A stretch of DNA of 64,000 bases, from the NCBI GenBank assembly GCA_015680685.1, contig MNCI01016282.1, positions 7,735 to 71,734 of the forward strand, written 5' to 3'. Numbering within the stretch: the first letter of the stretch is position 1; each line of letters opens with the position of its first letter. Shown here piece after piece: positions 9,555 through 21,800 of this stretch. Source of the stretch: Gnetum montanum (lineage: Eukaryota; Streptophyta; Gnetopsida; Gnetales; Gnetaceae). Below the pieces are notes generated by a model that saw nothing but the letters and a program-made list of their open reading frames with translations, had not been told where the DNA came from and did not search any database. The position numbers were made by a program, and so were the translations under genes.

Positions 9555-12500
9555 TCAAATGTAGTATGGCTTGAGATACAAGTGATTCACCAAGTTGGTG
9601 AAGTCATTACCATCCATGTCTACCAGCTTGAAGGCTCCATTCCCAAAGGCTTTAGTTACCATGTAAGGGGCTCTCCAACTGGCTAAGAATTTGCTCACAT
9701 GCTCACGGACAGCCTTGAGGATGAGGTCTCCCTTCTGTATTGGCCATCGATGCAGGTCTGCACAGTGATTTTACTATTGCTTGCTCTAGTAGTGCTCTAT
9801 GTGGCTCAACGTCTATGCGTGCTCCTCCTCTATTGAGTCGAGATCAATGATCTGCGACTCGTTGTTTTGGGCTTCGCTCACGACATCTGAGAGGCTCATC
9901 TGGAGTGATGGTACCTACAACTCAAGAAGAAACATAGCTTTAGATCCATAAATGAGACTATAAGGGGTCTTAGTTGTCGTGGTTCTACACATTGTCTTGT
10001 AGGCCCATAGAACATAGAGGATTTGCTTGTACCACTGCCTCTTGCTATTGCTAAGCATCCACTTCAGCAAGTTGATGATGGACTTATTTTTAGCCTCTGC
10101 CTATCCATTCGCCTACGGGTAATATGGGGAGGAGAATGATTTCCTGATGCCTAGATTGCTGTAGAAGGTTTGGGTTTTCGTACTACTGAATTGTGGCCCA
10201 TTTTTTGTTACAATAGTCATTGGAAGCCCAAACCTTGTCACGATGTTATCCAGGATGAAGTGGAAGATCTACTAAGACGTCATCTTCCTGAGGAGGATGG
10301 CTTATGCCCACTTAGTAAAATACTCAGTGGAGATGATAATGAAGATATGCCCTATGGAGGACTTAGCCATGATAGGTCCTATGAGGTATAGTCCCCATCA
10401 TTGGAAAGGCCATGTCATTTGCATTGGATGCAGATCCATAGGTGAGACATGTATGAGATTTGCGTATCTCTGGCACGTGTCACACGTCCTGACTTTCAAC
10501 AAGCAGTCATGCTCCATGTGGGGCCAATAATACCCTACATGTTTAATTTTTGCAGCCATAGCCCTAGGTGCTATGTGTCCACCACACAATCCCTCATGTA
10601 CTTCATTAACTACCCTCTGCGCCTTCTCCCCACCCACACATGCCAACAATATCCCATCATAGGAGCATCAGCATAGGGCATCATTTCCCATGAGCGTATA
10701 TTGCTACGCTGCTTACGGATCGCATATCTCTAGGAAAATGTCAGTCCGCTTGGGGGTTCGTCATATTGCAGGTAGGCTTTAATGTTAGCATACCACTCCG
10801 GGGTATCCGCAGCACTAATAGAGGCCACGTGTCTCGTCTAAGTGATAGGCTCATACATTCAATAATTGAAGTCAGCAAACTTGCAAACGAGTGTGGTGGA
10901 ATGTTTAGTGTAAGGGTGGCTAAGGAATCTTCCACAGTGTTCTTAGTGCGTGGCACGTGTAGCACATCTATGGTTGCAAATTGCTTAAGCAAGCTTTTTG
11001 CTAGATCATAGTAGGGTTGTAGGTGCATAGCTTTGCAAGCATAGACCTCGGTGGTTTGATTCATAACTAGTTGTGAATCCCTGCGAATCGTTAGGTGTTG
11101 TATGCATAGTGTTTGGGCAGCTAAGAGGCCTCTGAGTAGCCCCTCATACCTTTCCACGTTGTTGGTGCAAGGGAATGCAAAACAATAAGAAAATAGGTGC
11201 ATTTCCATAAAGGGAAACGTAATGACAATAGCTGTACTACCTCCTCACGTGGTTGAGGCACCGTCGAAGTGTAAAGTTACCAACATGCTCATCTAGGAAT
11301 TCAGGATCTATGGTTGCGTGGTTGTTGATGGGTGAGGTCGTAAGTTACGTTGCTATGGCTTGACCATTAGTCAACGACTAGCTTACATAGTGTAGGTCGA
11401 ACTCCGCGGTTATTGCTTTCCATCGAGCTATTTGGCTATTTTCATATAAATTGTTAGTGATAGCCCAAAGTATGTTGCTTTTGCAAATGATGTTTACTAC
11501 ACTACGAAATAGATAATGCCTCCACTTTTTTAACACAAACACTAAGACAAGGAAATTTCTCTCCAGCTTGTTGTATTTTGCCTCATGCGCTATTAATGCA
11601 TGACTCAGATAATACACTGGTATCTCAGATTTGTCATCTCGTTTCTAACATAGCAATGCCATGATGGATGTATTGAAGGTGGCGAGGTATATGAAGAAAG
11701 GCTTACCCCTCTCTGGCAGATGCACAATTGGGAGGTGCAAAAGCTCTTTCTTCAAGTCATCGAAGGCTTGTTGACATTGGGTTGTCCATTTGAAGTTAAC
11801 CCCTTTCTTTAGAAGATGTTGCATGGGGTGTAACTTGTTATTCAACTTTGCTATAAACCTTTGGATGAACTTTACCATACCTTGCAAGTCACATAACTCT
11901 TTAAGGCTTGTAGGAGGCGCCAGGTTGATGATGACCTTGACTTTGTTAGGGTACACCCGTATTCTAGCCCTCGATACCACAAACCCTAACATGCATCTAG
12001 TTTTTACCCCAAAGATAAACTTCTTAGGATTAAGATGTAGATTATGCATTTGAAAACACTTGATGACTACCCCTAGATTGCGTGAGTGATTAGATGTCTC
12101 CTTGGACTTGACCGTTATATCATCCACATAGTCATTTAATGTTTCTAGGATGTATTCACTAAAGATGTAAGTCATGGCTCGCTGATAGGTTGCTCGAGCA
12201 TTCTTAAGCCCAAAAGGCATCATGGTCTAACAAAAGGTCCCCCATGGGGTCATGAAGATTGTTGTTAGCTGATGCTCCAAGTTGATGCAAATTTGGTTGT
12301 AGCCGAAGAAGCCATCCATGAAGGATCGTAGGGCATGGCTAGCTGTAGTGTCGATGAGTTGATCGATGCTTGGAAGTGGGAAATNTAGTTGTAGTGTCGA
12401 TGAGTTGATCGATGCTTGGAAGTGGGAAATCATCCTTGATCGTTGCTTTGTTTAGATCTTGGAAGTCTATGAAGATTTGTATTCCTCCCTTTTTCTTGGA

Positions 12501-13037
12501 AACCATGATGATGTTGGACATCCATTCCAAATAATCAACTGTGTAGATGAAACCAGCTTGGTATAGCTTGGTGATTTCATCTCTCACGGCTAGTGCGATT
12601 TCTGGTTTAACTTTGTGACCTTTTTTCTTGACTGCCTTCATGCGTAGGTCTAGGACAATGTTGTGCTATATCAGCCTCAGATCTAAACCTAGCATGTCAT
12701 TGTATGACCATGCGAAGACTTTGATATTGTCTTGCAAAATCTTAGCTACGTTTTCATGCGTCTGCGCATCTAGGAGGGAGTTAAGTTTCAACGTTTCTAC
12801 TTCCTCCTTGGACATGGTCATAGGAGTCTCGACGAGAGGATCCTCAGTCACATCCCTAGCCTCCAAATCTGGAGTTCAGACCAAATGTTCAGGCCAATAT
12901 GGGGATGTTTCTAAAGATGCTATGGTGCTAGCTGTAGCTGACCCCCAATCGATCAGGCTGGGGTTCAATTGTCTTGTGAGCTTGCCATGTGGACTTGCTA
13001 AAGCTAAGGGCGTGGAGAGATCATGATGGATTTCCAT
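9555..13037 (-). pseudogene. pol: pol of element A: RT, RNase H, archaeal-type RNase H, integrase (decayed)
   Basis: It starts at ATG 13037 (MEIHHDLSTPL), a start also present in B at 4272, so pol has its own initiator. An N-terminal stretch (SPHGKLTRQLN, DVTEDPLVET) leads to RT at about 12640-11830 with YVDD at 12130-12119. RNase H spans about 11760-11380. A second RVT_3-like, archaeal-type RNase H spans about 11208-10880 (RYEGLLRGLLAAQ, RRDSQLVMNQ, HVPRTKNTVEDSLA), the hallmark of the Tat clade. The integrase HHCC module is at about 10640-10450 and the core at about 10420-9850. The second catalytic Asp reads Lys (TKNGPQ near 10215). It ends LKPYYI-stop at 9555, as B does. A 43-bp duplication around an N (12385) breaks RT. 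Many stops. Confidence 0.9.
12342..12430. other. 43-bp duplication around an N in RT of element A
   Basis: 12342-12384 is repeated nearly exactly at 12388-12430, with the only N of the window at 12385 between the copies. It doubles PSIDQLIDTT of RT. Two contig ends joined without merging their overlap is the simplest reading. Confidence 0.7.
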
Positions 13038-13718
13038 TTTTTTCTTAACCTATCAAAATGATATGACTGCCTGGTTAAGAGGCACCTGTTGGTAGTAATT
13101 GTGTATAACGAAAACTTGCAATGCAATGACAAGATGTAACTAGTGAAGTATGATGTAAATATTTAAATCTTTATCTGGTGTAAAGTCATGGCAGATCGCT
13201 ATAGCATGGAGATGCAGAGCTGCTAAAATAGGAAACGTAAAACTGTCAATGTGAAAACGTGAAACTGCTAAAATGAAAATGTGAAACTACCAATGCGAGA
13301 ACGTGAGATTGCTAGTTTAGCATCATTGCGGACTGCAAACGTGTAACAGATCGAAGCTGCTGAGGGTCTTTTCAGACCATTAAAAGCGCAACTATGCTAA
13401 GATTGCTAGTTTAAGGTCTTTTTTGGATAGTGAACGAGAGTGGAACATTACACTAAAAATGCTAGTTTAAGGTCTTTTCGATCTGCGAACATTACAACTA
13501 CACTATGGTTGCTAGTTTAAGGTCTTTTCAAACCAGTAAAATCAAAAATATATATTTTTCGTTTCTCGGGAAAGAAAGCAGTTAGCTTGCAACGGGTCAA
13601 GGTTTTAATGACAACAGTGCTACAATGTCATGGTGAGCATGCTATGCTGTACAGTGCACTCTGTATTAAATGGAGAGAGAGAGAGAGAGGCAAGTTTCCT
13701 TTTTTTACCATTATGGCC
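13038..13718 (-). other. Region between the antisense promoter and the pol start of element A
   Basis: No gene. On the pol sense strand this would carry the 3' part and acceptor of a PR-RT intron, with AAAATGATATGACTGCCTGG (plus strand) just upstream of pol ATG 13037. It contains the GCTAGTTTAAGGTCTTTT repeats (13300-13540) and a GA run. Confidence 0.45.
13300..13540 (-). repeat. Short tandem repeats before pol of element A
   Basis: Four to five units with core TTGCTAGTTTAAGGTCTTTT (plus strand), reverse complement of the core in B at 3896-4150. Same place relative to pol. Confidence 0.75.
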
Positions 13719-13790
13719 ATAAATAGGGATTAAACCCTAGTACGCTTGTCATTCTCATCGTAAGAGCCCAAAGCCCATATTCGAAGCACA
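13719..13790 (+). promoter_or_regulatory. Promoter block of the antisense gene, element A
   Basis: CATAAATAGGG is followed by TTAAACCCTAGTACGCTTGT and CATTCTCATCG. The same order is found in B (3768-3700, minus) with TATAAATAGGGG and in C (30157-30220, plus) with TATAAATAGGG. The block lies upstream of the gene in its own sense and opposite to the LTR promoter. It is better conserved than its surroundings. Exon 1 is about 0.75 kb downstream, so an untranslated first exon and intron are implied. A GA run precedes it at 13673-13689. Confidence 0.65.
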
Positions 13791-14541
13791 GAGTGATTTC
13801 GAAGCATGGAGCGATCGTATTAACAATGAGTAAGGGGGTTTTTTGCATTGCGATGAGGAAAAGTCTACAAGCAGCATGATGGATCCAAAGAAGGAACGCA
13901 TGAATTTGTCACTTGTAAAGGTCAAGGAGGTGAAGAAAACCCTAGGTCACATGACACAAGCACACATCACAACATGGGCAGACACGCCATTGACCTGGCA
14001 AGCTACTATGCTCCTTCTGCTTTTTCACAATTCTGTTATCATTTTTTCTATTGTTCTCTGCTTTCATTTTGTATCCTAGCCTTAGTTATTTTTGTTTTCT
14101 GTCATCACGTCATTTTGGCCTTTACATCGCTGCTGTTGCCATTTCGGCCACGGAGGATGCATAAACACTATGCCATTGTTGCATGCAAGGTCGTTTAAAC
14201 CTCCACCACTGCAGTTGCCATAACTATGGGGGTTTGAACAGTTTAAGTTACTTAGCTTTTAAATGGCATGATGTAGGACCCTTAAGAGGGTTGGGCCATG
14301 CATGATGTGACGATGCGATAAGTGTTTTGTCAGGGCGTATCATTAATTGTCTGGTTAGGGTTAATTTCTCTATTGCTACACTAGGCTATTTTTGTTATGC
14401 TAGCACTTTCATGTTCTTGCTACACTATGTGCTAGAAGAGGGTTATGCTATGCTATATGCATGGTCTACTAGGTATTGGTATGTTTACATGCGCATTGCA
14501 CTTAGACATGATGCTAACACTTGTTGGTTGTGTTGTGCAGG
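13791..14541 (+). other. Untranslated leader and first intron region of the antisense gene in A
   Basis: It lies between the promoter block and the acceptor TTGTGCAG at 14540. Short open stretches exist (13843-14079, 14327-14551) but do not recur in B or C, so I do not call a coding exon. It includes TTGCTACACTAGGC-type motifs. Confidence 0.45.
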
Positions 14542-17500
14542 ATGGGGCTAAGGCTGATTTTGATTTTCTTGGAAATTGTAGAGGTTCGGTGTCACTCAAG
14601 TAGACCTGTGGCCAATGCTCCTCCTCCCCAAATACGTGTGGGAGAGTGGGGGTCTAGTTTAGGAAAGGAGCATAGGAGTTCCTACAGTACATCCTCAAAC
14701 ATTTTAGTGTGATCGTTTCGTCATACCTAGAGGAGGAAGAGACAACCATCATAATAGAAGCCATATTGCCTGGGACAAGCCAGGGCATCCTATGGTTTCT
14801 AACAGATGGGGAAATCATGAGTAGGCAGGGAGAAGAATCCAGTCAATGCCCAATAAGGTTAAGGTGTTTAGCTTGGATCTGGGACATGCCTAAGTACAAC
14901 TGCTACCATTCTTACAACACATTATTTATCACACGTTATATGGCAACGTGCTTCCAAAACCCACAAAGAACTGTTTACTATGCTAGAGAGTGAGTTTTAT
15001 AGCCTTGTTCTACTATGTTGAAGTGACGCTGGCCATATTTGCCAAATGCTAATGGTATGTTTTTGTTACCATGTTTTACATCAATAAGGATGGGGTTCAC
15101 TACAGCATGTATAGCCCTATAAGTGTTTTCTTCTATTGAGAACCTGCAGGTGGGTATGATTGGTCAATGCGAGAGTGAATACCACACCTACCCACACCAA
15201 TACCCCATTCTCTATGGCCAATGTAAGGAGTTTGGTTGGCTAGATGAGGATTGGGCAGAACCTTTCAAACCGATCACCGTTGATCAAGTTCTAGTTAGTC
15301 TTCTGCCATTCCCGCTACCATATAGACCTGGTAGGCCAAACAGTAAGTGTTGCATGCTTTTCATGATCTTTGGATTTTCTGCATTTTTCTGCTAAACTTT
15401 TCTTGTGAAAATTATTATAGGGGCGAGAAAGCCCCAAGAGGTGATGGTGATAACCATCGAGACATAAGGGGCAAACATCTACTTCAAGTACAGAGAAGTA
15501 GATGTGAGCCAATGCTGGATAAATGGTGTATCTTTAGACTCCTTGGTCCAAAATATCCAAAAGGTTGGGCTTATGGATCTATTCTTGGCCCTGAATCTGA
15601 GCATTCCTGCCGACGAGATGCTCTCCCTAGTTAACTCCTTTTCTGACAAGGTGGGTCGCTTCTGTACGCGCATACAGAGCTTACGGGTGGTCATTGAAGT
15701 CAATGACCAGCTATTTGTGGACCTGTTTGGTGTCCTTGCTGATGGTGTGCTTATAGGGTTGAAGGGCAAGAAGGAGCTGACCCTTGAGAAGAAGGACATT
15801 CAGGAGTGGTTAGGGATTGCCAAGGACTAGAAGGGGCTCCCCATGGAGAAGCTCAAAGTAGGACCAGCCAAGGAGGTTTACCTTGTCTTTCGTGCTTGCA
15901 CATTCCCCTAGCTGCTTACCCAAGGGAAGGTCCTAGGGATTGAGTAGGCCTAGATAATGCGTGAGGTCATGGAAGAGGGGGCCTACTAAAACTAGACTAA
16001 GTTTCTATGTAAAGGCTTGCAAACCAAAATCTTGGGACTCAATAAGAAATAGGAGTCCATTTCCAATATACATTATGCCTTTTACCTAGCCTATCTGAGG
16101 TGCTTCGTAGAGTTTCTAGTGGATCAAGAGAATGAAGCTTGGGTCATGCGAATCATAACCAAATTTCCAAACCATGGATTTGGGAAATCCTCTAGACCAT
16201 TTGAGCCCAAGATCCCCCAGAGATAATTGGGGAGTCGTTCTCTGTGACGACTAAGCATCGGGTGGCCTGCAACTTTCGTGGCCAAGACAGCATAGGGGAG
16301 ATGCCAAAAATTTGAACGTCTCATAGCCAAGACTGTTGCCAAAAATTTGTAGCAAAAGAGGCCTCCTCCAGCTAAGGAAACCCTTCACATGGAGGAAGAG
16401 GAGGGGCAGAGACTATGGCTTAAATTGCAGAGAATGTAACCCCCCATTGGTAAGCATTTTTATTTAATGCCTATCTTGTTATTGTCTTCCACGCTATGCT
16501 ATGCTAGGCGGCGTAGCGTAGCGTAGCACCTGATTTAGGCTAACTTATTTCAGGCTAATGTAAACATGTTTCTAGACTGGCAAAGGAAGAAGAAGGTGTC
16601 GAAGAGGTGTCGGCCCCTAAGATGGGGGCAACAAATAAAGACTCGAAGGCCCCATTCTCAGAAGAAAGGACCCCAGTCAAGAAGGGAGCTCCTGCTGCTA
16701 AGGTGGGGACAACAAATAAAGACTCAAAGGTCCCAATCTCAGAAGAAAGGGCCCCAGTCAAGAAGGGAGCTCCTATCGCTAAGGTGGGGGCTCTTGTTAT
16801 TAGGGAGAATCCTCCTACTAATGAAGAGGAGTCTCCCTTGAATAAAAAATGTGATGGTCTCCTAAAAGGAGAGGCACCAGCACATGAAGAAGAGGTTCGT
16901 ATAGGCTTGACAAGGACTTCTGCCAAGGCTATCGTCCTCATTTTGCATTAGCAGGAACGTGGATCGCAATTAAATGTTGGTGAGTGCGACAACATGTTTT
17001 CTTATCACAGCCCATTTTAGCCATTGCTGACACATTTAGTTATGTGACAGGTGCCACTATTGATACTACAGGACCTCCACCGACTCGTGTGGAATCATGG
17101 GCCGAGATCCCTGATAAGTTTATGTTTATGCAGGGAATCATCGAAGACATGATCAGTTGCCTTTAGCAAGTGAACCTTGATGTGGGTAAGTAGTAGTGTT
17201 AGGTGCTCTCATATTGCTATGCTAGAGTTTTAGACTTTGTTAACTTCACTATGCTAATGTGATTGCTACACTCTTTGTGTCATGGTAGCCTCTCAACTCA
17301 AATGGGACCCTACACAGCCTTTGAAAGTGGGTATCGTGCCTACATTCCTGCCTAAAGTGACCAAGGTATCTTGTCGCGCATACGACAAGGCTTGCAAATC
17401 CATTTTGCACTTGGCATGCTCCTTGTGGGAGTATAAGCGCGTCAACAAGGACCTGTGGAAATGGATCCATAAAGCTAAGTAAAGGGAGGCCAACCTAAGC

Positions 17501-18330
17501 ACCGAGGTGGAGGATCTCAAGTTGAGGAACAAGTTCCTCATAGCCCATGACACTAATAATGAGGACTGGCACACAGTTGTGATAGACTATGCTAGATTTT
17601 GGACAATCGCATGTCAGAACATTGAAGCCCAACGAAATAATAGAACAATGGATGCAAATGGACTTGTTAGCCCAGAAGTGTCAGGATTTGAAAGATTTAT
17701 GTGCCAAGGTTTATGAATGGGGGCAGTCCCATAAAAATCATAAACATATGTATAAACTAGAAAATTCCACCCATCATAAATTGTACAGAGATGCTGTTGT
17801 GAAGGCATTTACGTATAAATCATTGATAAATGCCATTGACGCTTCCGAGGCCTATTCCAAGTTCAAAGATCAAGTAAAGGTTATGGAATCTCCTGACTGG
17901 AAGATGGACCTTCCTATAGGAGAGACCACAACCATCTCCTTTTCTTTGGGACCACCAAGGTGGACAACCACTGAAAGGGAGAGAACTACTACGAACGTTG
18001 AACCAAGCAATAGGCATTGGGTGGACATCACAGCTGAGAAGGTCTAGCACTACCTCAAGCTCAGTTTGGACCAGATACCCTTTGAGAGAGACACAGGCCC
18101 TTCTCAGGTTAGTTTCCTTCTATTGTATTAATGCTTAGGTTTTGTTGTAGCTTGCATGTGTTGCCTTAGTTGAACACTTCATTCCTACGATGCAAACTCC
18201 AGATGAGGGTGCGAGGCCCATGGAGGGAAGGAATGAAGAATCAGCAAAGGACAACATAGATGAAGGTAATGCAAATGGAAATGATACATGAACGAATGGC
18301 GAAGATGATGCAGATAGGAACAACCCATGA
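14542..18330 (+). pseudogene. Antisense multi-exon gene carried by element A
   Basis: It runs opposite to its element, between protease and RT. ATG 14542 follows a TTGTGCAG acceptor. Introns with GT..AG: 14990-15088, 15343-15420, 16450-16553, 16980-17050, 17186-17288, 18108-18202. Exon 1 (448 nt) begins MGLRLILIFLEIVEVRC. Exon 2 has YPILYGQCKEFGWLDEDW. Exon 3 (1029 nt) has a conserved core, VGLMDLFLALNLSIPADEML, then VNDQLFVDLFGVLADG and QEWLGIAKD. Exon 4 is rich in Glu, Lys, Ala and Pro and holds an 81-bp duplication. Exon 6 (819 nt) has LVSLWEYKRVNK-type heptads and VYEWGQSHKNHKHMYKLE. The coding sum is about 3.2 kb, over 1000 residues. Stops and a frameshift near 17640 break it. I do not recognise the protein; a plant-mobile-domain-like origin for exon 3 is only a guess. 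Confidence 0.75.
16624..16785 (+). repeat. 81-bp tandem duplication in exon 4 of the antisense gene, element A
   Basis: Two 81-bp units, offset measured from AACAAATAAA at 16630 and 16711. It encodes two 27-residue units with TNKDSK, SEE and PVKKGAP. In-frame, unlike the exon 2 duplication in C. Confidence 0.85.
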
Positions 18331-18894
18331 TAGCATGGGATTTTTTTTTCGAAATTTTGAATTTTTGTAAAAATTTTGCAAACATTGTCCAAAAGGAAAA
18401 ATTTTTGAATAAAAGAGAAAATTTCATAAAAGAAATTAATTCTACATTACCTTGTGCATTGTCTACATGTTACATTTTGTGTAAAAATGTTCATGCTTTC
18501 ATATGCTAGTTTTAGGCCATTTCAGGCCATTGCTAGTTTTAGGCCATTTCGGGCCATTGCGTAGCATAGTTTTACGTCATTTCAGGCCACTACGTAGGAA
18601 TGCCAAAAGGACAGTATGTTAAAAAAGCAAAAGACGGTGAATGTACAAGGGACTGCGACTGGGCATGAAGCAGTGAGGTTGCTATGCTATGTGTAGCTGC
18701 TTCTTGACCCAGCGTAAGGCCGAGGCACTTTGCCAGGTCCTTTGTTTGCATCATTGTCCCCTGCTTGGAAGGGAAACTCAGCCCACACGCTTTTGTTTTG
18801 GTAATTGGCTTACTAAGCCGATTCCCCCACTGGATGGTTAATGTGTGCATGAGCAGGTGCTTTATTCTCAGAGGTTACGACCTCTAATCCCTAC
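18331..18894. other. Region between the 3' end of the antisense gene and protease of element A
   Basis: It starts with a T-rich then A-rich stretch (18340-18440), a possible 3' UTR of the antisense gene. Three TAGTTTTAGGCCATTTCRGG units follow at 18500-18600. The remainder (18600-18894) has no supported frame and may hold the donor side of the element's own intron. Confidence 0.4.
18500..18600 (+). repeat. Short tandem repeats after the antisense gene of element A
   Basis: Three units of TAGTTTTAGGCCATTTCRGG, part of the same repeat family found before pol and after integrase. Confidence 0.65.
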
Positions 18895-21800
18895 TCCATG
18901 TCTATGTTGTTAATTACCTGCACTACTACTTCGTCACCATGGATCACCACATCCCTGCCTACATATGGTAGATGGATTTCCTGGTGTATGGGTGAGGAGA
19001 CAGCCCTAAGCTACGCTAACCATGACCTTCCCAGGATTAGGTTAAACCCAAGCATTTCCTCGACCACAATGAATGTCGCATTTGTGGGGAACTAGTCCCC
19101 TACCATAAAGTCTATGTGGATTGTGCCCTTCACCAAGACACATGCCCCATTGAACGACCTCAGGCATGACATCATTTTGGGTTTGATCTGGTTGACCAAA
19201 CCCAACTTGTCCACAATAGGAAAGGGGATGATGTTTGTGGTAGCCCCATCATCAATGTGTACCCTTCGGATCCGGTGTTGGTTGACCCAAATTGTGATGA
19301 AAAGGGGGGCTGTAGTTATCTGACCCCTTTTGGGATCTTCCCTAATGGATTCATCATAGAAATTTAGTTGAGATGATTCTAGCACTGCGGGTGCAGAGGG
19401 AAGCATGACCGAGTGGATCGCTTCCTCTTCTGCAGGCATGTCTTTGTTGACCAGAATTGCTATCAACATGCGAATCAGAGCCTTACGGTGTGAGACAGAT
19501 GTCATGATTAGGTCATACAAGCTCAGTGTAGTGTTTTTCTGTTTTAGAGCTTGCTTGACCTGAGTGAGGGCATCCAAAATGTATTAGCCACCCCTTATTT
19601 AATTCTTTCCTCTTCTTCTATTCATCCCAGAAGATGAATTTCCTGAGGGGCAACTTCGGATCTAGGTTTAGACACTTTTTGGAAGGCCAGTGTGGACTGT
19701 GTGGTTATAGCAATGTTTATCTTTGGTGATGAGGACGTAGATGCAGGGGATGGAGATGTAGGCTTAGAAGTACCAGGGGTGGTACTTCCTCTTGACATCT
19801 CACCTATGAAATGTACTTCTCATTTTTTAGGATGAGAAGGTTGTTAAGCTATCTTGCGCGGGGTGGGGGCTATTGAATAGATTATCCCCCTAATGATAAA
19901 AGGAGCTAATGGTGTTAGCACACGGGGTGGCACAGTTTCACTAACAGGTGATGCGGAGATGGATTCCTGGTGAGGGACTCTCAAAATGAACGGTTGTTGC
20001 AAGCTTCAACCAGTTGCTGGTGGTGCTGGTGCACTACACTGAGGCACACGATCCATGAACGACTACTGGGGTGGCCTAGGATCACTATTAATACCGATGG
20101 CGTTGATGACATAACTACCATTGTTGGCATTGAGGGGGTCTATGTAGACATGCATAGATTGGTTCTCATGGCGTACTAGATTTCTTTCGTCCAACACCAA
20201 TTTTCCCTGATCGATCAATCTCTAGATGTAATCCTACAATGCCAGACAGTAATCTGTGTTGTGACCACATTATTGGTGATAGTCACAAAACTTGTCCAGC
20301 CTAAAACCCTTAGGAACTGGGGGCTCATTGGGTAGGGCCAAAGAGGGGTTCCTAAGGAGCTTGCAGTAGTGTTGATGTCTCCCGATTCCTTCTTCCAACA
20401 TCTACTTGTGTTGGATGTGTCCCGCGCCAATAGCTACTTCAGAAGTTTTGAAGGTAGGAGAGGCAGTGGGGTGTATTTTGAGCGATCTTTATGCTCAAAG
20501 TTCGATTTTAGTTGTGCAGATGTCTCAGGTGCAAGAATTAGAGGTTGCAGCATGTTGTCCTACTTGGGCATGGGGTTAGCTACGGGTATGGCCAGTTTCT
20601 TGTTATTATTGCTACCATTGTTGCTAGGTTTGGGCTTGGCTTTAGTCACCACAATGGCCACTATGGTTGTTGGGGCCTTACCCTTTTCCTTCTTTGCGAA
20701 GGTGTTTTTGTAAGCAATGTAGGTTGGGTCTTTGCTTACCTCAGCCACGTCCTGTATACTCTTAGTCTGAGCGAAGGCTTGACTAAGAGTGCGAGGGGCG
20801 AGGTAGTACACTTTATACTTGATAAAGTCATTCACTACACCCTTAATAACGGCTAGCAAGTGGGCCTCCGCGATGGGCTCACGAATTTTGTTGAGGGTTG
20901 CGCTCCAACGTTGGATGAATTTCTGGACTGGTTCCAGAGGATCCTGCTTCACACTCATCAACTGGTTTAGCGTGGTTTCTAGCTTCAAGTTATACTTGAA
21001 GTGCATCACGAACTGGGTTAGAAGCTCTTCTAGAGTTAAAATGGATGAGCATGGTAGCGTGTGGTACCAATCTAAGGCCCTCCTAGCTAGGGACATGGCA
21101 AAGACACAAATAATCGTGTGCGGCCATTATTGCAACAAGAGAGACTCAGACCTAAAGGTAACAAGATGTGCATTGGTATCCCCCTCCCTATTGTACTTCA
21201 TGAAGTGGAGGAGAGACATACCTGGGGGTAACATCAGTGTAGGGATTACAGGGCTGATGGGGTCATCCTCATAAAAGTCCATGACTTGTACCGTGTTAGA
21301 CCCGACAGCCTTGAGGCATTTGATTTCCTTAGTGAGGGTCTAGATGAGCTGGAACACTTGGTCCAGACCCTACGACATTGTGGATGGTTAGGGAACTACT
21401 GAGGTAGTTCCCATCTATGGAATGGCAGGGGTAATGGCATGACCCACCAGCGGTACTATTGGGATATCCCTCGCGAATGGTGCTGCTTGTATTGTCCACC
21501 ACCTGGTAGGTTTTGTTGTTGGAGTAACAACCGTGGGTTGAGCTACCAAATAGATCGCTTGTGTCGCTGGTGGAACAGACCATAGCTCTGTGTTGGGTTG
21601 TACCATTCACGGGGTTTGGTAGGTCTAAGAGCGAACATGATGAGACATCTGTGATGGTTGTGGAATAGGCGAAGAAGTGAATGGGGTCCACCATGTGGAC
21701 GGGCTCAGGCCTACCACGACTGGTGGGACAGACACGAACATAGGAATTGAAATGGAAGTTACATACAATTGTGAAGTAGGTACAGTATGAATATGCAACA

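Noticed and set aside
9303-9686. Plus-strand frame with a repeated CQFIIIA-like unit
   Set aside because: It is a translation of the short tandem array behind integrase of A; the array has a period that is not kept in frame and the strand is antisense to pol.
20369-21274. Overlapping plus-strand frames of 103-151 codons
   Set aside because: They are opposite the gag capsid region of A, which is confirmed by matching gag in C.
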